From Marinosulfonomonas sp. (GTDB lineage Bacteria > Pseudomonadota > Alphaproteobacteria > Rhodobacterales > Rhodobacteraceae), in NCBI GenBank assembly GCA_002732955.1, contig NVTR01000021.1, positions 4,706 through 19,079 of the forward strand: a stretch of DNA of 14,374 nt, given 5' to 3'. Below the pieces are notes generated by a model that did not search any database, was not told the DNA's origin, and saw nothing but the letters and a program-made list of their open reading frames with translations. Below are positions 7,534 through 14,267 of the stretch, piece by piece; positions within the stretch are counted from its first letter, which is position 1, and every line of letters begins with the position of its first letter. Position numbers and translations under genes: made by a program.

Positions 7534-7809
7534 TCAGGAACGATCGTTAATATCCTCGTCCCAGATTTTCACCTGCCCGCGTTTCAAGCCGAAGACCTTG
7601 CGCATCACCATCCACGCTACCAGCGATATAACAGCGAAAACCAGTATCAATACCGGAAGTGAGCCGCCTAGTAGCCCGAGCGCGATCAAAACCCCGGTTG
7701 CCAACGCCCCGATGGAAAAGCCCAGCAATACAAAGGCAGGCGCGATGATTTCCAGCACGCCCAGGGCAATGCCGCCCACAATCCAGACCCACCATTCCTG
7801 CCACCACAT
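7534..7809 (-). CDS. NfeD-like membrane protein, short form lacking the OB-fold domain
   Basis: A 91-aa protein that is nearly all membrane: hydrophobic segments about 7-25, 26-47 and 51-69, rich in Gly, then a short charged tail (KRGQVKIWDEDINDRS). GGIALGVLEIIAPAFVLLGF (12-31) is typical of NfeD proteins. Longer NfeD proteins add a soluble OB-fold of about 60-70 residues after the helices; here the chain stops where that domain would begin. NfeD proteins partner with SPFH/stomatin proteins in membrane microdomain or quality-control complexes, and the SPFH gene lies directly upstream. Its ATG overlaps the SPFH stop by one base (TAATG), implying translational coupling. Confidence 0.85.
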   Translation of the reverse strand: MWWQEWWVWIVGGIALGVLEIIAPAFVLLGFSIGALATGVLIALGLLGGSLPVLILVFAVISLVAWMVMRKVFGLKRGQVKIWDEDINDRS

Positions 7810-8696
7810 TACTTGCGGCCTTTGAGCATGTTGAACGCTTCGCCAAAGGCGTCAATTGCCGAGGTCGGGATGACGATGGTCTGCTTGCCCTCTCCTGAAC
7901 CCAGCGCGACCAGCCCCTCGACCTGTTTCAGCGCCACCTGATACTGCGCCGCTTCCAGCCCGTTGGCGGCAATTGCCTTGGCCACGGCTTCGGTCGCGTA
8001 AGCCTCGGCGTCCGCCGAAATCCGGCGGGCTTTGGCTTTTTGCTCGGCTGCGTATAATTCGGCATCCGCGTTCAGTTCCACCGACCGTTTGGTACCTTCG
8101 GCTTCAGTCACCTGCGCCCGCCGGGCACGTTCGGCGTTTAGCTGTTGCAGCATCGCTTCGCGGGTGGCCTGATCCAGATTAACGTCGAGAATTTCCGCCC
8201 GGGTCACTTCAATGCCCCAGTCGTCCACCGCCTGGGCCACCTGTTCCTGAATTTTGTCGATCAGTTCCTGGCGGTTTGACTGTACTTCGTCCAGTTCCAT
8301 TTCGCCGATGCCGGCGCGCACGATGCCGGCCACCGTGGTCGAGATTGCGGCATCCACGTCGCGGATCCGGTAAACGGTTTTTTCAGGCTCGAGAATGCGG
8401 TAAAATACACTGGTTTCAACCGAGACCAGCACATTATCCGAGGTGATCGCATCCTGTGAAGCCGACGGCAGCTGGCGTTCCAGCACCGACACCTTGTGAC
8501 GAACCCGATCCAGAAACGGCACGATAAAGTTAATCCCCGGTCCAAGAACCGCGCGCAGCCGGCCAAAACGTTCCACCACGAATTTTTCCGATTGCGGCAC
8601 AATGCGCACGCCCAGAAAAATGCTGATGATAATAAAGCCCGCGAGCGCGAGAAATATCGCGTTTGAGCCGACAAATTCCGCTAATATCTGTTCCAA
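7809..8696 (-). CDS. SPFH/Band 7 domain protein (stomatin/QmcA-like)
   Basis: A 295-aa stomatin-like protein: N-terminal membrane helix (about 13-32), the Band 7 entry motif VPQSEKFVVERFGRL (33-47), LGPGINFIVPFLDRV (51-65), then the rest of the SPFH domain to about 190, a long Ala/Glu/Lys/Arg-rich coiled coil (about 190-255), and a short C-terminal hydrophobic segment ending FNMLKGRK. Such proteins oligomerise on the inner membrane; the QmcA/YbbK group pairs with NfeD proteins. The start is TTG at 8696: upstream in frame there is only GTT GTA CCA GGA AGG CAC ATA before a stop at 8729, with no ATG or GTG, and AGGGGA lies about ten bases upstream of the TTG. The gene is divergent from dinB and overlaps nfeD by one base. 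Confidence 0.93.
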   Translation of the reverse strand: MEQILAEFVGSNAIFLALAGFIIISIFLGVRIVPQSEKFVVERFGRLRAVLGPGINFIVPFLDRVRHKVSVLERQLPSASQDAITSDNVLVSVETSVFYRILEPEKTVYRIRDVDAAISTTVAGIVRAGIGEMELDEVQSNRQELIDKIQEQVAQAVDDWGIEVTRAEILDVNLDQATREAMLQQLNAERARRAQVTEAEGTKRSVELNADAELYAAEQKAKARRISADAEAYATEAVAKAIAANGLEAAQYQVALKQVEGLVALGSGEGKQTIVIPTSAIDAFGEAFNMLKGRK

Positions 8697-8760
8697 AACT
8701 ACTGGTCCCCTGTGTATTTCTTTTTGTTATTCCAGACTATATGGGGGTAACGCCGCTGAA

Positions 8761-8775
8761 TTGAAAGGTATTCAA
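8761..8775. promoter_or_regulatory. Small inverted repeat just upstream of dinB
   Basis: TTGAA-AGGTA-TTCAA, a perfect 5-bp dyad ending seven bases before the dinB ATG. It could be an operator, but it is not the GAAC/GTTC-N7 LexA box expected in alphaproteobacteria, and a 5-bp dyad may be chance. Confidence 0.2.
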
Positions 8776-8782
8776 CCCCGAA

Positions 8783-10036
8783 ATGCCCACCCTGTGCCGT
8801 GATTGCCTGACCCAGTTTAAAACTGGTCTGCGTTGCCCGAAATGCCGCAGCCCGCGGGTTAAATCGCACACAGAACTATTCGATCTGACCGTCGCCCACA
8901 TGGATTGCGATGCGTTCTATGCCTCGGTGGAAAAACGCGACAACCCGGAATTGGCGGATAAACCCGTGATCATTGGCGGTGGACGGCGCGGCGTGGTGTC
9001 AACTGCCTGCTATATTGCCCGAATCAAGGGGGTGCATTCGGCGATGCCGATGTTTCAGGCGCTTAAACTCTGCCCCGAGGCGGTGGTGGTGCGCCCCAGA
9101 ATGTCAGCCTATGTCGAAGCCTCCCGCGCCATCCGTGCAATGATGGATGAACTGACCCCATCGGTCGAGCCGCTGTCACTGGATGAAGCGTTTATGGACC
9201 TGACCGGTACCGAAAAACTGCACGGCGCGCCCCCAGCGGTGATGCTGGCCAAATTGATCAAGCGGATGAAGGATGAAGTGGGGTTGACCGGATCAATCGG
9301 TCTTAGCCACAATAAGTTCCTGGCCAAGGTCGCGTCCGACCTGGACAAACCACGTGGTTTTTCGGTGATCGGCAAGGCGGAAACTGATGAATTCCTGCGC
9401 GACAAACCGGTCAGCATGATCTGGGGGGTCGGCAAAGTTACCAAACAGTCACTGGACAAGGCCGGTATCCGAACATTTGCCGACCTGCTCAGATGGGAGC
9501 GCAAGGATTTAGGCGCCCGGTTTGGCAGCATGGGCGACCGGCTGTATTTTCTGGCCCGTGGACAGGATCGGCGCCGCATTTCCGCCAACGCGCCGGTGAA
9601 ATCAATTTCTAACGAAACCACGTTTTATGATGACACATCGGACATCCACATCCTTGACGGGCATATCTGGCGGCTGGCGGAAAACGTATCAGACCGGGCC
9701 AAGGCGCGGGATCTGGCGGGGCGGGTGGTAACGCTGAAACTGAAACGTGCCAACCACACGCTGCTTAGCCGACGCATCAGCTTGCGCGACCCTACGCAAC
9801 TGGCGGATCGTATCTATCGCACAGCGAGAGAGCTGTTTGACCAGGTCGGTAATCAGGGGCCATATCGTCTGATTGGGGTCGGAATAAGTGATCTGATTGC
9901 AGAAAACCGTGCAGATCTTTCGGGCGATCTGCTGGACCCACTGGCGGCAAAGCGGGTGGATGCAGAACGCGCCACCGACAGTATCCGCGAAAGGTTTGGC
10001 AAGGACGCAATTAAGAAGGGCCGTGCGCTGCGGTAA
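8783..10036 (+). CDS. dinB: DNA polymerase IV with an N-terminal zinc-ribbon-like extension
   Basis: A 417-aa Y-family translesion polymerase. Catalytic Asp41 lies in HMDCDAFYASVE (39-50) and Asp134-Glu135 in SLDEAFMD (132-139); Tyr46 is at the steric-gate position. A helix-hairpin-helix segment includes IWGVGKVTKQSLDKAGI, and the little-finger domain fills the C-terminal third. Polymerase homology begins near residue 34. The first 30 residues instead carry CRDC and CPKC (Cys5, Cys8, Cys18, Cys21), spaced like a small zinc ribbon; I recall similar N-termini in other Rhodobacterales DinB proteins. The ATG at 8783 has no strong ribosome-binding site, but the only other candidate, codon 40, begins inside the first catalytic motif. 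It is divergent from the SPFH gene and converges on the amidohydrolase gene 12 bases away. Confidence 0.95.
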   Translation: MPTLCRDCLTQFKTGLRCPKCRSPRVKSHTELFDLTVAHMDCDAFYASVEKRDNPELADKPVIIGGGRRGVVSTACYIARIKGVHSAMPMFQALKLCPEAVVVRPRMSAYVEASRAIRAMMDELTPSVEPLSLDEAFMDLTGTEKLHGAPPAVMLAKLIKRMKDEVGLTGSIGLSHNKFLAKVASDLDKPRGFSVIGKAETDEFLRDKPVSMIWGVGKVTKQSLDKAGIRTFADLLRWERKDLGARFGSMGDRLYFLARGQDRRRISANAPVKSISNETTFYDDTSDIHILDGHIWRLAENVSDRAKARDLAGRVVTLKLKRANHTLLSRRISLRDPTQLADRIYRTARELFDQVGNQGPYRLIGVGISDLIAENRADLSGDLLDPLAAKRVDAERATDSIRERFGKDAIKKGRALR

Positions 10037-10048
10037 GCCCGTTTCAGA

Positions 10049-10909
10049 CTATTCAGCAGCCAACTGCATTTTCTTGCGTCCCAGTGCAGTTATTTCAGAA
10101 ATAACCCGTGTGACGAGTATCTTCATCTCGCCGAAATTCTCATTCGGCTGGATCAATTCTTCATCCATATAAAGTGAACGGTCAATTTCAATCTGCACCA
10201 CGTGCTGGCCCCGCGATGGCTGGCCATAATGCTGTGCGGTAAACGCCCCGGCAAAGGGTACATTGCGGGCAACTTTTAGCCCTGCATCTTCAAACGCAGC
10301 TTCAATCAGGTCAACCACTTCTGATTTGGCCGCCGCACCATACCGGTCCCCCAGCACAACATCCGGGCGCAGGGCGTTACTGTTGCTAAACGCACTGATC
10401 GCCTCATGGGGCATGGAATGGCAATCCACCAATATCGCCTCGCCAAACAGCTCATGCGCTTCATTCAGCAGGGTTTGCAAACGGGCGTGGAACGGGTACC
10501 AGATTTCGATCAATCGCTTATCGACCTCTCGGCGTGCAATTTTGCCACGATAGATAGAACGCCCATTAGAAACCACCCTGGGGATTACCCCCAATCCGGA
10601 CGAAATCCTTGGGTTTGTTGTTGATTTGGCCATTCCAGCGATCAATGCCGGGTCCAGTTCATCGGCGCTGCGGTTCAGATCGACGAATGCGCGGGGGGCT
10701 AATGCGCACAATAAAGGCGCACCGAAACGCGGTGCTGCGTTAAACAACACGTCCACAAACGCATCTTCAGAGGATCGAATAGAACGCTCATTCAGCACTG
10801 AACCCGCTAAAAACCCAGCGTCATAGGCACTTCCGCTATGGGGTGAGGCAAAAACCACACTGGACTTGCGCACCCTTGGCAGGGTCAGCTGATAGGCACG
10901 TTCCGACAT
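10049..10909 (-). CDS. N-formylglutamate amidohydrolase family protein
   Basis: A 286-aa cytoplasmic protein with the full set of family motifs: FASPHSG (20-26), SSEDAFVD (46-53), PRAFVDLNR (72-80), LVDCHSMPHE (160-169) and QIEIDRSLYM (239-248). The HxxED/H residues bind the catalytic metal. The named reaction is N-formylglutamate to formate plus glutamate, in the five-step histidine route. No other histidine-utilisation gene is present here, and alphaproteobacteria often carry several stand-alone copies, so the true substrate may be another N-formyl or N-acyl amino acid. AAGGAG lies six bases before the ATG at 10909. The gene is divergent from the tRNA-Val unit and converges on dinB without an evident terminator. 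Confidence 0.9.
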   Translation of the reverse strand: MSERAYQLTLPRVRKSSVVFASPHSGSAYDAGFLAGSVLNERSIRSSEDAFVDVLFNAAPRFGAPLLCALAPRAFVDLNRSADELDPALIAGMAKSTTNPRISSGLGVIPRVVSNGRSIYRGKIARREVDKRLIEIWYPFHARLQTLLNEAHELFGEAILVDCHSMPHEAISAFSNSNALRPDVVLGDRYGAAAKSEVVDLIEAAFEDAGLKVARNVPFAGAFTAQHYGQPSRGQHVVQIEIDRSLYMDEELIQPNENFGEMKILVTRVISEITALGRKKMQLAAE

Positions 10910-10963
10910 TCTTGCTCCTTCTTCAGATTAATATAGCGGGAAACTTAAGGACATCAAAACCCC

Positions 10964-10992
10964 TTGAAAGCAGAAGCGACTCCTTTTATAGA
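10964..10992 (+). promoter_or_regulatory. Sigma70-like promoter of the tRNA-Val/rpmJ unit
   Basis: TTGAAA (10964-10969, 5/6), a 17-base spacer and TATAGA (10987-10992, 4/6), placing the transcript start near 11000, about 75 bases before tRNA-Val. It is the only good promoter match in the 165-base gap after the amidohydrolase gene. Confidence 0.6.
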
Positions 10993-11004
10993 CCAGCTAA
11001 CCGG

Positions 11005-11033
11005 CGCGGGACCCACCCGCGTCTTGTTTGTTT
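11005..11033 (+). other. Leader hairpin followed by a T-rich run
   Basis: CGCGGG (11005-11010) pairs perfectly with CCCGCG (11016-11021) across ACCCA, and is followed by TCTTGTTTGTTT. It lies between the promoter and tRNA-Val. It could be a leaky terminator or attenuator, or simply leader RNA structure removed in processing. The T-run is broken by C and G, so strong termination is unlikely. Confidence 0.4.
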
Positions 11034-11074
11034 GGGCGTAGCTCAGACGTTCAAGATCAGGGGTTCGCATTGTC
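11034..11074 (+). pseudogene. Possible tRNA remnant immediately 5' of tRNA-Val
   Basis: GGGCGTAGCTCAG (11034-11046) equals the first 15 bases of the adjacent tRNA-Val (GGGCGTATAGCTCAG) minus one TA. After about 13 unrelated bases comes CAGGGGTTCGCAT, which resembles a T-stem and loop (GGTTCGAA) without a pairing 3' strand. The anticodon arm is missing and no cloverleaf can form. It looks like a deleted tRNA copy left in the leader, or a partial duplication; chance similarity is less likely for the 5' block than for the 3' block. Confidence 0.4.
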
Positions 11075-11149
11075 GGGCGTATAGCTCAGCGGTAGAGCAC
11101 TTCGGTGACATCGAAGGGGTCACAGGTTCGAAACCTGTTACGCCCACCA
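11075..11149 (+). tRNA. tRNA-Val (anticodon GAC)
   Basis: A 75-base tRNA with encoded CCA. The acceptor stem GGGCGTA pairs perfectly with TACGCCC (11139-11145), discriminator A. D stem GCTC/GAGC closes an AGCGGTA loop. Anticodon stem CTTCG/CGAAG (11100-11104, 11112-11116) holds the loop GTGACAT with U33 and anticodon GAC at 11107-11109, reading GUC and GUU. The T arm is ACAGG-TTCGAAA-CCTGT. It lies 63 bases before rpmJ and is probably on the same primary transcript. Confidence 0.96.
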
Positions 11150-11212
11150 TTGCCCAATCCGGGCAGAACAGAATTTTAGGCGCAACCGCGCCGCATGAAT
11201 GAGGATAGGATC

Positions 11213-11338
11213 ATGAAGGTCAGGAACTCGCTCCGTTCGCTCAAGAACCGGCACCGTGATTGCCGGATCGTGCGTCGTAAGGGCCGCGTCTATGTAATCA
11301 ACAAAACCAATCGCCGGTTCAAAGCCCGTCAGGGCTAA
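11213..11338 (+). CDS. rpmJ: 50S ribosomal protein bL36, zinc-free form
   Basis: A 41-aa, strongly basic protein beginning [14 protein letters not shown] and ending RRFKARQG, a clear bL36 match. The zinc-binding form has a CxxC-C-H set; here only one Cys (HRDC) remains, so this is the C-minus (YkgO-like) form that needs no zinc. It binds 23S rRNA in the large subunit. GAGG eight bases upstream supports ATG 11213. An in-frame ATG at 11195 would add six non-conserved residues ahead of MKVRNSL. The leader contains GGCGC-AACC-GCGCC and GCCC-AATCC-GGGC dyads. A strong terminator follows 20 bases after the stop. Confidence 0.96.
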   Translation: MKVRNSLRSLKNRHRDCRIVRRKGRVYVINKTNRRFKARQG

Positions 11339-11358
11339 GTAATCCGAGTGGAATTTTA

Positions 11359-11396
11359 AAAAGGCCGTCGGTATTTCCGGCGGCCTTTTATTTTGG
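11359..11396. terminator. Bidirectional intrinsic terminator (rpmJ and the 11400 gene)
   Basis: AAAAGGCCGTCGG (11359-11371) pairs with CCGGCGGCCTTTT (11377-11389) across TATTT: 13 base pairs with one G-T wobble. On the plus strand the run TTTTATTTT follows the GC stem; on the minus strand TTTTTAAAA does. It therefore serves both converging transcripts. Confidence 0.93.
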
Positions 11397-11399
11397 CGA

Positions 11400-13040
11400 T
11401 TAACGTACTGCCAACAGCCGCACAATTGTCGCCTGCGTTACATAGCCCGACACCGGCAGATCAGCTGACCGCTGGAACCGTCGTATTGCCTTGCGGGTAG
11501 CATCATCATATTTGCCGTCGACCTTGCCCGGCTTCAAACCAATCGCCGCCAGTTGCTGCTCCACAAGCAAACGGGTGATCGGATTGTTCAGCACCCGCTG
11601 CTCTTCACGCTTTGCCGCACTGTTGGATTTATTTGCTGTCAACTTGGCAACCTTTTCGCGTGCGTTATCGGAAAATGCCCCGTCTGGATATGCCCCCAGA
11701 AAATCCTGATATCCGGCCAATGAATTAACCTCACGCGCCTGGTCCCACGCATTGCTCTCGGCAAGGGCGGCTGTGCGTCGCCGCTCGGCGTCAAATACTT
11801 CCAACCGTTCAATTGCGATTTCAGAATAGAGCCCGTCAGGAAAGCGTTTCAGATACGCCCGCAATCCCGTCTCGTCCGCGCCGCGCCCGGTTGAGCGCCA
11901 ATAAGTTGCATCCCGCCGGTCGTGCTCGGCACGCCGTATCCGGGCTTCTTCTTCCAATTCCTCCGCCCGAACGGCGGCCTCGGATTTAAGGGCAGCAATT
12001 TGGTTGCCGCTTAGGTAGCCGGTTTCGAAAATTCCGTTTGCCCCTTGCCATGCAACCACAGCCGCCCGGGTACCACGACCAAAAATCCCGTCCACGCCAC
12101 GGGTATCATACCCCAGCAAAGACAAATCCCGCTGAATTTCTCGGCGCGTTTCGCGGTTTAATGCCAGGGCTTCTTCAACTTCCCGCGCCAGATCTACCGG
12201 CGATTTGAGCAACGCGGCCAGCATTTCGTTTGCCTGCACCACATATCGGCCACTCGGGTAGCGGCGCAGGTAAGTGTTAAGGCCAGCCTCGGTGCCACTG
12301 GCGCGCGCATTGTTCCAGATCAGTTGCTCCAGTTCATCCGCTTCGCTGCCATTGCCGGACAAGACTGGCGCCACCGTTACCGGCAGAAACGCTGCCACAG
12401 GCGGAATATACCCATAGGCTGTCACGTTGCGTGGTGCATCTTCAAGCACCGCTGCCATGCTGGTCCCTTCAACAAGTAAGCCGCCGCTTAACACCCGCAC
12501 CAGATCACGGGGTCGGCCAGAAAACACCGTAACCCCCTGCGGTATCGCCACCGGGAAAAACCCGGTTTTCAAACCCGCAACCATTGGCTTGGAGGAGCCC
12601 GGATAGCCAACCATCAGCACTGCACTTCCGGCTTTTCTGCCCAGCAGGTCCATCACCGATTGTATCGGCAGGCCAAAACTTCCGGCCAGCAATCCGTCCC
12701 CAATAGGTGCGTCCGTTGTTAGCAGCCAGCTTTCCCGATCACTGGATACAACCTGTCCGGCAAAAAACACCAACACCCGGTCGGCTGATTCAATTTTAGA
12801 ACGCAAACCCGGTGTTATCGTACCCAGTCCTTTCAGATTCATATTGCGCACTGTTTGTATTTTGAAATCCGCGGTCCGCAATTGCCGGGTTAAGGAAGTA
12901 ACATCAAACGCATCCCCAACATTTGCATAGTTCCGATAGTCTTTGTTCACGATAATCAGCGCCAGATTTTCCCCGGCCTGCGCAACCGACCCGGCAAAAA
13001 CCAATATTACAGATAGGAATAGCTTACGAAATTGCTGCAT
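11400..13040 (-). CDS. Exported caspase-like pseudoenzyme with YP-G repeats and two peptidoglycan-binding domains
   Basis: A 546-aa exported protein. Signal peptide MQQFRKLFLSVILVFAGSVAQA, cleaved after residue 22. Residues 25-215 resemble a caspase/p20 (peptidase C14) domain: LALIIVNKDYRN, GDAFDVTSLTRQL, DRVLVFFAGQ, WLLTTDAP. The usual GHG histidine is Gln96, the DAC-type cysteine is replaced in VGYPGSS (144-150), the product has no cysteine, and its only histidine (373) is far away, so protease activity is not expected. Then come an approximately 35-aa repeat (about 240-275, YPSG), a PG_binding_1 domain (about 296-352, LGYDTRGVDGIFGRGT), a charged coiled stretch, two more repeats (379-413 FPDG; 431-467 YPDG), and a second PG_binding_1 domain (about 488-543, GKVDGKYDDATRKAIRRFQ). 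ATG 13040 has GAGG six bases upstream; an in-frame GTG at 13052 overlaps that site. Role inferred: envelope scaffold. Confidence 0.85.
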   Translation of the reverse strand: MQQFRKLFLSVILVFAGSVAQAGENLALIIVNKDYRNYANVGDAFDVTSLTRQLRTADFKIQTVRNMNLKGLGTITPGLRSKIESADRVLVFFAGQVVSSDRESWLLTTDAPIGDGLLAGSFGLPIQSVMDLLGRKAGSAVLMVGYPGSSKPMVAGLKTGFFPVAIPQGVTVFSGRPRDLVRVLSGGLLVEGTSMAAVLEDAPRNVTAYGYIPPVAAFLPVTVAPVLSGNGSEADELEQLIWNNARASGTEAGLNTYLRRYPSGRYVVQANEMLAALLKSPVDLAREVEEALALNRETRREIQRDLSLLGYDTRGVDGIFGRGTRAAVVAWQGANGIFETGYLSGNQIAALKSEAAVRAEELEEEARIRRAEHDRRDATYWRSTGRGADETGLRAYLKRFPDGLYSEIAIERLEVFDAERRRTAALAESNAWDQAREVNSLAGYQDFLGAYPDGAFSDNAREKVAKLTANKSNSAAKREEQRVLNNPITRLLVEQQLAAIGLKPGKVDGKYDDATRKAIRRFQRSADLPVSGYVTQATIVRLLAVR

Positions 13041-13070
13041 AAGACACCTCACTTTTCACACCAGTGACGC

Positions 13071-14267
13071 TCAGTCGTAGCTGCGCTGATCGTCAATCAC
13101 CAGTCCATCATTGGGCAAACTGCCCGGTGTTACAAGCTCAACCCGGCCTTTCAGCTTTAGTACGGCGATCAAACTGGCCTCATACTCGGCCAGATCACCG
13201 CCCTCGCATTCCAGTTTAACCGTCATCATATCTGCCTCGCCCTCGCGGCTGACAATCACCCGCCCGCGGGTGATTTCAGGGTGGCGCGCCACCAGTTCCG
13301 CCACCTGTTCCGGGCGCACGAACATGCCTTTGATCTTACATGTCTGGTCGGCCCGGCCCATCCAGCCCTTAATGCGCATATTGGTGCGCCCACAGGGGCT
13401 GATACCCGACAGCACGGCTGACAAGTCCCCGGTAGCAAAACGGATCAGCGGATAGTCCGGGTTCAGGGCGGTCACCACCACCTCACCCACTTCGCCGGTT
13501 TTCACCGGATCACCGGTGCCGGGGCGCACGACTTCCAGAATCACACCCTCATCCACGATCATCCCCTCCATCGCCGGGCTTTCATAGGCGATGTTGCCCA
13601 GATCGGCCGTCGCATAGTTCTGCAAACACTGAATGCCGCGATCGGCGTATTCCTGGCGCAAAGACGGAAACAGCGCCCCACCGCCGACAGCCGCGCGGGT
13701 GAACTTTAACGTCACGCCCATCTCTTCGGCCTTATCCAGTATCACCTTCAGATAATCCGGCGTTCCAGCGTAAGCGGTGCAGCCCACATGCTCGGCCGCA
13801 CGCACCTGCATCTCGGTCTGGCCGGTACCAGCAGGTAACACTGTCGCCCCCACAGCCCGCGCGCCGCTTTCAAAGATCATCCCCGCCGGGGTCAGATGAT
13901 AGCTGAAACAGTTCTGCACAATATCCGCTGACCCAATCCCGCAAGCATGCAGAAACCGCCCGACCCGCCACCAGTCATGGCTGATCCCGCCGGGTTCGTA
14001 AATCGGCCCCGGCGACTGGAAAATGTGGGCGACATTAGCAGTTTTGATTCCACCAAAGGGCGGGCGTGCCTTTTGCCACTCGGCCAGATCAGACTTGCGC
14101 AGAACCGGAAGGCGCGCCAAATCCGAAATGGATTTCACCGAGGCGGCAATCTCTTTCCAATCATCCGGCGCGCTTGATTCACCCAACCGGGACATCAATG
14201 CAGCGGTCTGGTCCGCCTCACGCTGATCCGCTGAACGGGTTTCCAGATCGTCATAATACTTGTTCAT
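13071..14267 (-). CDS. PaaK-like AMP-binding (phenylacetate-CoA ligase family) protein with atypical core motifs
   Basis: A 398-aa adenylate-forming protein of the phenylacetate-CoA ligase family, which activates carboxylic acids as acyl-AMP and then CoA thioesters. Recognisable blocks: YAGTPDYLKVILDKAEEMG (166-184), NYATADLGNIAYES (217-230), the A7-like LIRFATGDLSAV (274-285), A8-like GRADQTCKIKGMFVRPEQV (304-322) and C-terminal VTPGSLPNDG (379-388). Two hallmarks differ: the A3 Ser/Thr/Gly ATP loop (SSGTTGKP in PaaK) is IFQSPGPIYEPGG (82-94), and the A10 lysine position (Gly-Lys in PaaK) reads DGLVIDDQR, with Leu389. It may be a divergent subfamily or catalytically altered. The ATG overlaps the stop of the upstream ABC ATPase (TAATG). 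The next gene starts 30 bases downstream. The substrate is unknown; the neighbour suggests an imported aromatic or branched acid. Confidence 0.82.
   Translation of the reverse strand: MNKYYDDLETRSADQREADQTAALMSRLGESSAPDDWKEIAASVKSISDLARLPVLRKSDLAEWQKARPPFGGIKTANVAHIFQSPGPIYEPGGISHDWWRVGRFLHACGIGSADIVQNCFSYHLTPAGMIFESGARAVGATVLPAGTGQTEMQVRAAEHVGCTAYAGTPDYLKVILDKAEEMGVTLKFTRAAVGGGALFPSLRQEYADRGIQCLQNYATADLGNIAYESPAMEGMIVDEGVILEVVRPGTGDPVKTGEVGEVVVTALNPDYPLIRFATGDLSAVLSGISPCGRTNMRIKGWMGRADQTCKIKGMFVRPEQVAELVARHPEITRGRVIVSREGEADMMTVKLECEGGDLAEYEASLIAVLKLKGRVELVTPGSLPNDGLVIDDQRSYD

Noticed and set aside
8697..8782. LexA (SOS) box ahead of dinB
   Set aside because: I looked for GAAC-N7-GAAC or GTTC-N7-GTTC and found none; only a 5-bp TTGAA/TTCAA dyad is present.
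11195..11212. In-frame ATG extension of rpmJ
   Set aside because: bL36 proteins start MKV; the extra six residues are not family-like and would place the ribosome-binding site inside the gene.
13041..13052. GTG start at 13052 for the pseudo-caspase
   Set aside because: The added four codons overlap the GAGG site that serves ATG 13040, and the signal peptide is better formed from 13040.
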